Shown here: positions 9,940 to 18,816 of the stretch, one piece after another
Numbering within the stretch: position 1 is the first letter of the stretch
How the letters are laid out: each line of letters begins with the position of its first letter
Source: an uncultured Schlesneria sp.
GTDB taxonomy: Bacteria > Planctomycetota > Planctomycetia > Planctomycetales > Planctomycetaceae
Direction of reading: 5' to 3'
DNA length: 48,847 nt
Assembly (NCBI GenBank): GCA_903858935.1
Contig: CAIOKO010000037.1
Span: 1 to 48,847 of the forward strand
Notes under the pieces: generated by a model
Database searches by the model: none
What the model was told of the DNA's origin: nothing
Seen by the model: only the letters and a program-made list of their open reading frames with translations
Made by a program: the position numbers and the translations under genes

Positions 9940-9979
9940 CGTACCTGCACTCAATGTTCACTCAAATAATCGCTGAAAA

Positions 9980-11038
9980 TCAGAAATCGCTGACCGTTTC
10001 GCCATTTGCTTTAGTACCAACGGCGCGCCAAACATTGGCGTCGACGTTATTACTCACGAATCGAATCGAACCATCAGCGAGAACGCAATTCACTCCACCA
10101 TTATGGTAGCTGCGGGCCGCGAGATGGGCCTGGTAAAGATTCGAGGCGATACAATCGCGGAAAGGAGCATTCGGGGGCAAAGTATGGTTATAGTAGGTCG
10201 CGACCATCAGCGCTCGATACCATTCCAATCCTCGATAGGCCCATGCTTTCGTGGCACGGTTCTCGCAATCCGATGGCGGAAATAGCTGGTCGCTCCCCGT
10301 CCAGACATTGGAGGACGCCGTTGCGACAGTGAAGTCCCTTGGATCGCCTGCTGGGACTGTCTGATACGATGACGTACCGTTTGGTCCCGTCTTGATTTCG
10401 GCGATGAGTGCCGTGTTGCTCATCCCATCGGTAATGTCCCTGGTTCTTGTCGAAGAATTTCGAAAAAAGATCCCGTGCAACTGAGTTTCCGGCTGCAGGT
10501 TTGAACCCGGTGAGATTACTCCCCCAGTGGTACTGCCTGCGGTCAAATACACGCCGGCATGAGTTGAGATCGACCCCAGGCACTGCATGTAGTTGCTTGA
10601 CTCGGAAAGGATGTTGGCGCCGGCAACGTTGTTGACCTGAGGGTTTGAATCGGATGGGCAGTGAAACCCTGGAATGATTTTGACTTTCGCGTCCTTGGCA
10701 GCAGCCGTACTCGCCGCATTGATCTGTGCGAGGAAGTTTAGTTCGTTGTAAAGGTTGGCCTGTTCGATGTACGGAAGCAGATAGCAATGGACCGTTGCCT
10801 GCGGAATTTCACCGCTTCCGTAATTGCGAGTACAATCACCCATTGGAAACACGCCGTAATCAGATTCGTAATTCAAGACGCCTAAGCCTAACTGCTTGAG
10901 GTTGTTCTTGCATTGTGTCCGTCGAGCAGCTTCTCTTGCTTGCTGGACTGCGGGGAGCAGCAGGGCAATCAACACAGCGATAACCGCAATGACGACGAGC
11001 AACTCAATTAACGTAAAACCACGTTTCTTCATTCGCAT
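9980..11038 (-). CDS. DUF1559 family prepilin-like protein
   Basis: 352 residues. The N-terminus is a type IV prepilin/pseudopilin signal: short basic leader, then GFTLIELLVVIAVIAVLIA, with Glu at mature position 5 for prepilin peptidase processing. The membrane helix runs into LLPAVQQAREAARRTQCKNN, the hallmark join to DUF1559. The C-terminus carries HNGGVNCVLADG, the H-x9-DG signature of this planctomycete family. Dozens of paralogues per genome are typical; they are thought to be surface or pseudopilin-like components of unknown job. A second ATG two codons in (MKKRGF) is an equally likely start, with GAAGGA upstream. The gene is first in a unit with the lipoprotein. Confidence 0.95.
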   Translation of the reverse strand: MRMKKRGFTLIELLVVIAVIAVLIALLLPAVQQAREAARRTQCKNNLKQLGLGVLNYESDYGVFPMGDCTRNYGSGEIPQATVHCYLLPYIEQANLYNELNFLAQINAASTAAAKDAKVKIIPGFHCPSDSNPQVNNVAGANILSESSNYMQCLGSISTHAGVYLTAGSTTGGVISPGSNLQPETQLHGIFFRNSSTRTRDITDGMSNTALIAEIKTGPNGTSSYQTVPAGDPRDFTVATASSNVWTGSDQLFPPSDCENRATKAWAYRGLEWYRALMVATYYNHTLPPNAPFRDCIASNLYQAHLAARSYHNGGVNCVLADGSIRFVSNNVDANVWRAVGTKANGETVSDF

Positions 11039-11300
11039 TCCATCCTTCGTAAAGCGTCATAGACAAACCAATGTTTCATCGAAAAAATGAAACCAGACAG
11101 ATTTGTGAGTCTCGAAGGGGGAAGGTATTCGCCGTTCATCAATAAACGATGAAGTATTCGTGAAAATTTCGTATAGGAAGGGAATCCGAACATCCAGTAA
11201 GAATGGTCTATGTTTTGACAATTGAAACGAGCAGAAGAAAACAGCGCGGCCCTCGAATCAACCTTGAGAGTACGAGTGCAATTCGTTTTAAAATAGCAAC

Positions 11301-14300
11301 TTACGCCTTCACGACCCGACCAGGATCGTTCAAGTTTCCGCCAACGGATTGTGAGTCATCGATCGGCCTCGGTTGCGATGTCATCCCTTGGATGACATAG
11401 AAGAATACGGGTGTCAGAAAGATTCCGAACAGAGTGACGCCAAGCATCCCGGCAAATACGGCGACCCCCAGTGTCTTTCGCATCTCAAAGCCCGCTCCGC
11501 TACCGATCATCAGCGGAACGACCCCAAGGATAAAAGCGAACGAGGTCATGATGATCGGCCTTAGTCGCAGGCGGCAGGCTTCCAGTGTCGCTGCACGACG
11601 GTCCTGGCCGGCAAGAAAGCGGGCACGAGCGAATTCGACAATCAAGATTGCGTTCTTACAGGCGAGGCCGACCAGAACAACGAAACCGATCTGGGTGAAA
11701 ATGTTGATGTCCATTTGAGCCATCAACACGCCGACAACAGAACAAAGCAGACACATCGGTACAACGAGAATCACGGCCAATGGCAGCGACCAGCTTTCGT
11801 ACTGAGCCGCCAGCACCAGAAAGACCAGCACGACGGCCAGCAGGAAGGCAAACATCGCGGTATTTCCTGCTTCCAGTTGAAGCAGCGCAAGTTCCGTCCA
11901 TTCGGCTCGCATCGAAGGCAATAAGACCTCTTTTGAAAGAGCGTCCATTCGATCGATCACCTGCCCGGAACTTGTTCCTTCTGTTCCGTTCACGTTCACG
12001 ATTGCCGATGGATACAGGTTATAGCGAATCACCATTACAGGGCCGGTGGTTTCTCGAAACGTGGCCACGGCGGCAAGCGGCACCAGTTCGTTGTTGTCAC
12101 TACGGACGAGGACTCGTTTCAAATCCTTCTCAGCCATGCGGAAATGTGAGTCTGATTGAACATTCACCTGCCACGTTCGACCGAAGCGATTGAAATCGTT
12201 CACATAAAGCGAGCCGAACCCGACCTGCAGCGATTCAAACAACCCCGCCAGTGAGACCCCCTTTATCCGGGCTGACCGACGGTCGATGTCGATGTACAGC
12301 CACGGTGTGTCGGCTCGAAAACTCGAAAAGAGCCCGGTTAGCCCAGGAATAGTAGACCCTTCAACAACAATTTGTTCGCTGACATTTTGCAGCGATGTCG
12401 CGCCGTTATCACCCCGATCCTCGACCACCATCTTGAAGCCGCCGGCAGTTCCCAGTCCATCCACAGGAGGAGCACCGAACAGTCTGACCGTTGCTTCAGG
12501 CACTTCGCCTTCGAGTGTCGCTTCCAAAGTTGCAGAAATCTGATCAGCCGTGAGATGGGTTCGATGATGGAACTCATCGAGCATCAGATAAACAGTTCCA
12601 AAATTTGGTGCGTTGGCACCCAGCACGATGGACTGTCCGGCAATACCGACCGTGTGTTTCACTCCTGCCGTTTTTGAGGCGAGTTCCTCCACGCGCCTCA
12701 TAACCTGATTTGTCCGATCGAGTGAGGCCGAATCAGGCAACTGGACGTTGACAAGAAGGTATCCTTTGTCCTGTGAAGGGATAAATCCCGAGGGAGCCAG
12801 CTGAAACAAGTAATACGTCAAATAGACCAATCCGACGTATCCCAGCAGTACGACAATACTCCCACGCAGAAACAGCCCGACAATCCCAACATAGACGTCC
12901 GTCACAACGTTGAAACATCGATTGAACCAGCGGAAGAAGAGGCCAAGAAAGTAATTGATCAGGCTGCAGATCAATTGTGCGGTGACGAGGCCAATGAAGG
13001 CACCCAGCAACTTCGAAGAGACAATTGCAAACAGGGGTTGCAGCCCGTTCGCCCAGGGTTGTTCCAGCCAAGGGCCTGTGATGTATCCCAACCAAACCCC
13101 TCCCAGCAGGATCAGAAATCTGGGAAGTGCTTCTCCCGATGCATGCGAAGCCGTTGCGGAGTGTCCTGCGGCTTTAATGCCGTGCTCGTCGCCAGCGCCA
13201 TGCCGAGGCTGCAACAAAAGCACCGCAAGGGCGGGGCTCAGTGTCAATGAATTGAATGCGGAAATCACTGTCGACACCGCAATGGTTAATGCGAACTGTT
13301 GAAAGAATCGCCCTACGATGCCGGTGATAAAGACACAGGGGATAAAGACCGCACTCAGTACCAGGCCGACGGCGATCACGGGGCCTGCGACTTCATCCAT
13401 CGCTCGAATCGCCGATTCGCGAGGTGTTGCTCCACCTTCAAGATGCCGTTCGATCGCTTCGACCACGACAATCGCATCATCGACCACAATTCCAATCGCC
13501 AGCACCAGCCCAAACAACGTTAACGTATTCAAACTGAATCCAAACGCATACATTGCCGCAAATGTGCCGACCACCGCGACAGGCACTGCGACAAGTGGAA
13601 TGACCGCCGCTCGCCAGCCCTGCAAGAAGACCAGTACGACGACTGCAACAAGAAATACCGCGTCACGCAGAGCGTAATAGACTTCGTCCACAGACTCCTG
13701 GATAAACGGTGTCGTGTCATAGACGATGTCATAGTCAACACCTCCCGGAAAACGCTCTTTCAACTCGTCCATCTTCCGTCGAACCAGCTGCGCGGTCCCC
13801 AGCGCGTTAGAGCCGGGTAACTGGTAAATCGATAACGCGACCGAGGGCTTTGAATTCAGCGTACAGAGCTGGTCATACCCGAGAGCGCCCAATTCTGTTC
13901 GAGCGACATCTTTCAATCGAACCAGAGATCCATCTGCTTCAGTTCGCAAGACCATGTCGCCAAACTGTTCGTCGTCAGTGAGGCGTCCTAGTGTGGTCAT
14001 CGTGAACTGGAATACCTGATCCTTCGGTGCAGGGGGCTGACCGATTTGCCCGGTTGCGACCTGAACGTTTTGTTGTTCGATCGCGCGAACCACATCTTCG
14101 GTTGTCAGACGATTAGCAGATAGCCTTTCGGGGTCCAGCCAGACACGCATGCTGTAATCGCGCTGGCCGAGAAAAGTAATGTCGCCGACACCGGGCAACC
14201 GTGAAAGTTCATCACGCAATTGAATTGTCGCGTAATTACTGAGATAAAGATTTTCTCGGCTGTCATCTGGTGAAAACAAGTTGACAATCATCAGCACGCT

Positions 14301-14705
14301 GGGCGACTTTTTCTTGACCGTGACTCCGCGACGTTGTACCAGGCTCGGCAAAATCGGCTGAGCCAGCGCAACCCGGTTTTGAACCAGCACCTGAGCCAGG
14401 TTCAAATCGGTTCCCTGCCGAAACGTCACGGTTAGCGAGTAAGCACCGTCGTTCGTGCACTGCGATGACATGTACATCATCCCTTCCACGCCATTGACCT
14501 GCTGTTCAATGGGCGCGGCAACGGTATCTGAGACGACGCGAGCGTTCGCACCGGGGTAGATCGCCGACACTTCGACCGTTGGTGGCGTGATTTCCGGGTA
14601 TTGTGTGACAGGCAGTGCCCACCGCGCAATCAAGCCACACAGTATGATCACGATCGACAACACAGAGGCGAAAATCGGTCGGTCAATAAAAAAACGAGAA
14701 AACAT
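11301..14705 (-). CDS. RND-family (HAE1/AcrB-like) efflux pump, enlarged
   Basis: Inner-membrane proton-driven exporter of 1134 residues; AcrB has 1049. The N-terminus MFSRFFIDRPIFASVLSI is typical of HAE1 pumps. The proton-relay residues are present: Asp409-Asp410 in TM4 (GIVVDDAIVVVEA) and Lys1017 in TM10 (GLACKNAILIVEF). The roughly 77-residue surplus lies in the central part between TM6 and TM7 and includes a His/Ala-rich stretch plus extra hydrophobic segments (near LGAFIGLVTAQLICSLINYF). The usual periplasmic adaptor and outer-membrane channel genes are not adjacent: on one side lies the divergent MFS gene, on the other the DUF1559 unit. Substrate unknown, probably hydrophobic compounds. 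No clear ribosome binding site is seen before the ATG. Confidence 0.95.
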   Translation of the reverse strand: MFSRFFIDRPIFASVLSIVIILCGLIARWALPVTQYPEITPPTVEVSAIYPGANARVVSDTVAAPIEQQVNGVEGMMYMSSQCTNDGAYSLTVTFRQGTDLNLAQVLVQNRVALAQPILPSLVQRRGVTVKKKSPSVLMIVNLFSPDDSRENLYLSNYATIQLRDELSRLPGVGDITFLGQRDYSMRVWLDPERLSANRLTTEDVVRAIEQQNVQVATGQIGQPPAPKDQVFQFTMTTLGRLTDDEQFGDMVLRTEADGSLVRLKDVARTELGALGYDQLCTLNSKPSVALSIYQLPGSNALGTAQLVRRKMDELKERFPGGVDYDIVYDTTPFIQESVDEVYYALRDAVFLVAVVVLVFLQGWRAAVIPLVAVPVAVVGTFAAMYAFGFSLNTLTLFGLVLAIGIVVDDAIVVVEAIERHLEGGATPRESAIRAMDEVAGPVIAVGLVLSAVFIPCVFITGIVGRFFQQFALTIAVSTVISAFNSLTLSPALAVLLLQPRHGAGDEHGIKAAGHSATASHASGEALPRFLILLGGVWLGYITGPWLEQPWANGLQPLFAIVSSKLLGAFIGLVTAQLICSLINYFLGLFFRWFNRCFNVVTDVYVGIVGLFLRGSIVVLLGYVGLVYLTYYLFQLAPSGFIPSQDKGYLLVNVQLPDSASLDRTNQVMRRVEELASKTAGVKHTVGIAGQSIVLGANAPNFGTVYLMLDEFHHRTHLTADQISATLEATLEGEVPEATVRLFGAPPVDGLGTAGGFKMVVEDRGDNGATSLQNVSEQIVVEGSTIPGLTGLFSSFRADTPWLYIDIDRRSARIKGVSLAGLFESLQVGFGSLYVNDFNRFGRTWQVNVQSDSHFRMAEKDLKRVLVRSDNNELVPLAAVATFRETTGPVMVIRYNLYPSAIVNVNGTEGTSSGQVIDRMDALSKEVLLPSMRAEWTELALLQLEAGNTAMFAFLLAVVLVFLVLAAQYESWSLPLAVILVVPMCLLCSVVGVLMAQMDINIFTQIGFVVLVGLACKNAILIVEFARARFLAGQDRRAATLEACRLRLRPIIMTSFAFILGVVPLMIGSGAGFEMRKTLGVAVFAGMLGVTLFGIFLTPVFFYVIQGMTSQPRPIDDSQSVGGNLNDPGRVVKA

Positions 14706-15096
14706 ACAAAAAGCTTTTCATGAACGATGGAAGCGGGAGCGTACGCAGTCTGCCACAGTCAAGCCGGGAAAGCCTGAGCTTCCTGGATGTTTTATCAGGA
14801 ACCCCCCAGTTCCGGATACCCGTGACACAGGGTTCTTTCATTCCTGAAGTTTCGTTGACCTCAGGACAGTCATTCTTCGCATGGACCGATTCGGCCAAAT
14901 TACGTCTTCAGCAGGAACTCGTTATTGAAACCATCCCGAAGTATGATTGGCAGGCCTCTTTGTACCAAGTTCAGGCGGCTTCCAGCCGCCGCACAAAGGT
15001 CATGTTAAAGAATCGATCGAGAACGCCTGCATTGCGTCGTTAGTAGTTCTTTCTCGAAGTGATCAAAACCACCTTATCTCTGTCACAAGGCAAACA
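14706..15096. promoter_or_regulatory. Divergent spacer between RND and MFS genes
   Basis: About 390 bases that should contain promoters for the leftward RND gene and rightward MFS gene. It contains a short GC palindrome at 14974-14990. The MFS reading frame stays open back to 14947, but there the frame translates the palindrome and has no membrane-protein character. No regulator gene is present. Confidence 0.45.
14974..14990. repeat. Short GC palindrome (REP-like)
   Basis: GGCGGCT-TCC-AGCCGCC, a 7-bp perfect stem with a 3-base loop. Related palindromes with a GGCTTC(C)AGCC-type core occur at 28014-28039 and 34725-34740. Confidence 0.5.
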
Positions 15097-16485
15097 GTGT
15101 CCGAAACCACTCATGTTTCTGTTTTGCAACCGGTCGCGCCGCTTCCTCGATCTGTCTGGCTGTTAAGCTGGGTCTCTTTCTTTGCCGATGTGTCGAGCGA
15201 AATGGTTTATCCTTTGCTCCCTCTTTATTTAGTCAGCGTGCTTGGTTCGTCCAAAACGCAATTAGGAGTGATTGAAGGATGTGCAATCCTGATTGTCTCT
15301 CTGATGTCGGCCATTGCAGGCTTCCGCAGCGATCGGAAAGGGAAGCGGGGAGGACGAGTTCCCTGGATTCGGTGGGGATACGGATTACCAGTGATCGGCA
15401 AGTCGATTATTGCAATGGCAAACGGCTGGCCGCTCGTTCTTGGCGGAAGATTGCTCGATCGATTTGGAAAAGGGCTTCGAGGCGCTCCCCGCGATGCATT
15501 GATCGCCGACGCCGTATCGAATGACCAGCTTGGACGAGCCTTTGGCATGCATCGTGCATTCGATACTGCAGGGGCATTGATCGGGGTGCTTCTTTCGGCA
15601 TTATTACTGTGGTGGCTGACGGGGACACCACAAAAAACAGCGACAACCGAAGCTTTGACTGCGGCGGCTGTAACCCCAGGCTGGGTCTACCGCACCATCT
15701 TTGCAGTCGGCGCGGCACTCGGCCTGGCGTCTACGGTTCTGACATTTCTCGTGCGTGAATCCGAACCAACGCAAACACCCGTCGATCCGCAATTGGAAAA
15801 ACTAGCGCCACCATCGAATACAGAAGTTACAGCCACTTTAGACACTCCGCATGAGACTATCGTCCCGGAATCTTCGCCAAGTAGCGCCCCTCACGGAACT
15901 CATTTACAACCATCCCAAACAGGCTGGTTGCATTTGCCCGGTCAATACTGGGCCGCGTTGGGAGTACTGATACTTTTCTCGCTGGCGAACAGCAGCGATA
16001 CGTTTTTGTTGCTGCGAGCCAGCGAACTTGGGTTTTCTTCCTGGGGAGTTGTCCTTGTCTATGCCGTTTACAACATTTCCTATTCTGCACTGTCATACCC
16101 TGCAGGCGTACTGAGCGACAGACTTGGGCGATGGAACATTATCGCAGTCGGGTGGGCGATCTATATCATTTCATACATAGGATTTGCGACGCTTCCCGCC
16201 GGTTTTGCGTGGGGAATGTGGCCGCTCATGGCAATCTACGGAGTCTACATGGCTTTCACAGATGGCGTTGGAAAAGCCCTGATCGCGGACTGTGCCCCTC
16301 GCGAAATGCGAGGAGCCGCAATGGGTCTGTTTTACGCACTGACTGGCCTCACGACGCTTGGCGCAAGTTTGCTGGCGGGTGCCGTGTGGGATCGTTCCGG
16401 GTCAATGTCAGCCTTGCTGATTGGCGCCGGTTGTGCGATCTTAGCGTTGGGTGCGCTACCTCTTATTCGACGTCAGCCGACGTGA
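15097..16485 (+). CDS. MFS transporter
   Basis: Major facilitator superfamily permease. I place the start at a GTG with AAGG six bases upstream, giving 462 residues; the frame is open to an ATG at 14947, but the extra 50 residues are non-membrane and come from a palindromic spacer. Features: the TM2-3 loop FRSDRKGKRGG (motif A-like), GKGLRGAPRDALIADAV after TM4, about 12 hydrophobic segments, and a hydrophilic central loop (roughly residues 215-270 of the shorter form) separating the halves. In the second half YPAGVLSDRLGRWN repeats motif A. Substrate unknown. It is divergent from the RND pump, so both might serve export, but no shared regulator is seen. Confidence 0.88.
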   Translation: MSETTHVSVLQPVAPLPRSVWLLSWVSFFADVSSEMVYPLLPLYLVSVLGSSKTQLGVIEGCAILIVSLMSAIAGFRSDRKGKRGGRVPWIRWGYGLPVIGKSIIAMANGWPLVLGGRLLDRFGKGLRGAPRDALIADAVSNDQLGRAFGMHRAFDTAGALIGVLLSALLLWWLTGTPQKTATTEALTAAAVTPGWVYRTIFAVGAALGLASTVLTFLVRESEPTQTPVDPQLEKLAPPSNTEVTATLDTPHETIVPESSPSSAPHGTHLQPSQTGWLHLPGQYWAALGVLILFSLANSSDTFLLLRASELGFSSWGVVLVYAVYNISYSALSYPAGVLSDRLGRWNIIAVGWAIYIISYIGFATLPAGFAWGMWPLMAIYGVYMAFTDGVGKALIADCAPREMRGAAMGLFYALTGLTTLGASLLAGAVWDRSGSMSALLIGAGCAILALGALPLIRRQPT

Positions 16486-16541
16486 TTGTCTTCAGTCATT
16501 AAGCTGTCTCCCTGAATCTCCCGAAAATCTGAAGTCAAAAC

Positions 16542-17438
16542 ATGACCCAAGTCACGGCGGACATGGTCCGCAAGCGCCCCCGTTTTCCTATGAAATCGGC
16601 ACTGACCACGTTCGGTCTATTATTCGCCCTCCTTTCCTGGATCGATCTGCCGTACTATCAGGACTTGTGGACATTCCAATCGCTGAAAAAACTTGGCGTC
16701 AAAGTCTTTTCAAAAACTGACGAAGCGTGGAACGCAAGATGGAATGGTCGGATTCACTCCGACATCCGATTGATCATGGGGAACTCTTCCATCCGAGACG
16801 AGGACCTGCACCACCTCGGGAAGATCTCCGCAATTACCGTGATCAGCCTGAGTGGGACGCAGATCACTGATAAAGGCATGGAGGAACTCAAGTCACTTGT
16901 TTACCCTGATTCCCTGCGAGCCCTCGATCTGGCAGGAACAAAAATCACAGGAAACGGGCTGGCTCACCTGTCAGAAATTAAAAAACTGTCGGCCCTCGAT
17001 TTATCGGGAACCAATATCAATGACGCTGATTTAGAACATTTAGTGAACATGAAATCTCTGGAGCTTGTCTCGCTTGAGGGAACATCAATCTCGGATCGTG
17101 GACTTCAACATTTGATGTCTCTTCCGAATTTGAAATCGCTTTATCTTGGTGGGACGAATGTTACCGACGAAGGACTCGTCGTGATTGCGAAGATGAAACA
17201 ACTGACGGATTTGTCGTTAGCCGAGACTGCGGTGACTGACGCAGGGTTGAGCCAATTGATAGCTGACTCAATGCTCGAAAAAATCGAGTTGAGGCAAACA
17301 CGTGTCACAAACGCATTGATGGAACAACTGCTGGAGCTGGAAAACCTCAAAGCAACTTCGCTGAAAGACACGCAATTTTCGCAAGACGATATCGACGAGA
17401 TCAGACGCAGACGACCGGACGTAATGGTTCTACAATGA
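16542..17438 (+). CDS. Leucine-rich repeat protein, membrane-anchored
   Basis: 298 residues. A hydrophobic segment near residues 20-40 could be an uncleaved anchor or signal. From about residue 80 there are eight LRR units of about 24 residues, each containing a variant of LxGTxITDxGLxxL (LSGTQITDKGMEEL, LAGTKITGNGLAHL, LEGTSISDRGLQHL, and so on). This GT-x-ITD subtype is very common in planctomycetes and is taken to be a protein-interaction surface. No enzymatic domain is fused. It lies 56 bases after the MFS gene on the same strand, so cotranscription is possible. There is no strong ribosome binding site. Confidence 0.85.
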   Translation: MTQVTADMVRKRPRFPMKSALTTFGLLFALLSWIDLPYYQDLWTFQSLKKLGVKVFSKTDEAWNARWNGRIHSDIRLIMGNSSIRDEDLHHLGKISAITVISLSGTQITDKGMEELKSLVYPDSLRALDLAGTKITGNGLAHLSEIKKLSALDLSGTNINDADLEHLVNMKSLELVSLEGTSISDRGLQHLMSLPNLKSLYLGGTNVTDEGLVVIAKMKQLTDLSLAETAVTDAGLSQLIADSMLEKIELRQTRVTNALMEQLLELENLKATSLKDTQFSQDDIDEIRRRRPDVMVLQ

Positions 17439-17551
17439 TACCGCTCGGAATCAGCGATCGGCTTCTCGGATACAGAAAAAATGAGTCGAAGTACGGCTGA
17501 ACGCGTGGCGGGCTGAACGTCAATATTCAACGCGATCGTGAGATGTTGCGC

Positions 17552-17794
17552 CTAACCAGGGCTGGTTAGTCTGACAAGCAAAGCATGGCTTTTTCGTCTG
17601 CTGATCAACTGTGGTTGTACCGGCCAAAGTCCTGTTTGAGTTGCACCTGCAGGATCGTTACCACAGCCCGTGGCCAAGATTCCAGACGAATCGAACGTCA
17701 ATGGCACCGCTGGCAATAGAAACGCGATTAATACGGCAATAATCGCGATAATGACCAGCAATTCAATCAAAGTAAAACCGGCTCACCACTTCAT
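17552..17794 (-). pseudogene. Broken prepilin-type/DUF1559 fragment with an early stop
   Basis: On the minus strand an ATG at 17792-17794 starts MKW, then an in-frame TGA, then AGFTLIELLVIIAIIAVLIAFLLPAV. This is the prepilin N-terminal signature that normally begins with a short basic leader. After LLPAV the expected QQAREAARR is replaced by unrelated sequence, ending after about 72 codons without any DUF1559 body. Both the stop and the lost C-terminus mark it as a remnant. An alternative is reinitiation at the internal ATT/ATG codons to make a tiny protein, which I consider unlikely. Confidence 0.75.
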
Positions 17795-17840
17795 CAACAA
17801 TGCTCTCCCAAAACGACGTCAATCGTCAGACGCAACTACA

Positions 17841-17919
17841 TCTGAGTTTAAAACTCAGACGTGGCATTATCGGCAGAATCAAATGATTTTTGATTCTGCC
17901 GGCGCGTTCTCAAAACGCG
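17841..17919 (-). terminator. Cluster of three hairpins after the multicopper oxidase gene
   Basis: Reading leftward from the oxidase stop there are three hairpins. The first is a 6-bp stem (17903-17919). The second is a perfect 13-bp stem with 5-base loop (17871-17901). The third is a 9-base-arm AT-rich palindrome (17841-17859). The 13-bp hairpin is stable enough to end the transcript or protect its 3' end, although its U-tract is weak. Confidence 0.65.
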
Positions 17920-17969
17920 ATCCGACTTTTTGCGTACCGACGATTTATGGCGATACGCTCTAATTCGCC

Positions 17970-18816
17970 TTACTCTGATTGCGCTTTTACGGTGCCAACA
18001 GCCAGTGTTTTTCCCGCACCAAACCCATTCGTCCCCCACGTGAAACCGGCTTTGGCCGAACTTGCACCTAATGTTTGTCCCTGGGCGGTGTCGAAGGCAA
18101 ATAGCTTTTCAGCTGCGGCTTGAGTCGGAAAGACAATCCCGTGATTTGACCCGGTCACTTTCCAGGTAATCTTGTCTCCCGCATGCACTTTCACCTGACC
18201 CGGTGACGCAGAAGTCTGGGTCGCGGGCGTGGCATCAGCACCATCAATTGTGACGGTCCACTTCGCGGGTGTGTTCGTCCCCACAATCTCGATTGTCCTT
18301 GCCGCACCAGTTTCTGGAACAAACACGAGATTCATGTTTGCAAGACCATGTACCACACATGTCGTCTTCAGTGACACCACAGCTTCAGCGACGGGTGGTG
18401 TTAAAGCAACAGTCGCAAAGGGTTTGACTGTCGCAACGGCGAGGGTTGTTCCCGCTCCGAACCCAGCCGTACCCCACGCAAACCCCACCCTGGCCGTGCT
18501 TGTACCTAATGTTTGTCCCTGGGTGGTATCAAAGGCAAAAAGCTGTTCAGCGGCTGCTTGCGTCGGAAACACAATCCCGTGATTTGACCCGGTCACTTTC
18601 CAGGTAATCTTGTCTCCCGCATGCACTTTCACCTGACCCGGTGACGCAGAAGTCTGGGTCGCGGGCGTGGCATCAGCACCATCAATTGTAACGGTCCACT
18701 TCGCAGGTGTGTTCGTCCCCACAATCTCGATTGTCCTTGCTGCCCCAGTTTCTGGAACAAACACGAGATTCATGTTTGCAAGACCATGTATCACACATGT
18801 CGTCTTCAGTGACGTT
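17970..18816 (-). repeat. Tandem 438-bp duplication inside the oxidase gene
   Basis: Two in-frame copies offset by 438 bp (146 codons). Between 18136-18374 and 18574-18812 I see only about five differences, with a run of over 100 identical bases. The segment nearer the 3' end (17990-18125 versus 18428-18563) differs much more. This points to duplication followed by local gene conversion. Confidence 0.9.

Noticed and set aside
14947-15096. Upstream 50-codon extension of the MFS transporter
   Set aside because: It translates a palindromic spacer, has no membrane character, and a GTG with good AAGG spacing exists at 15097.
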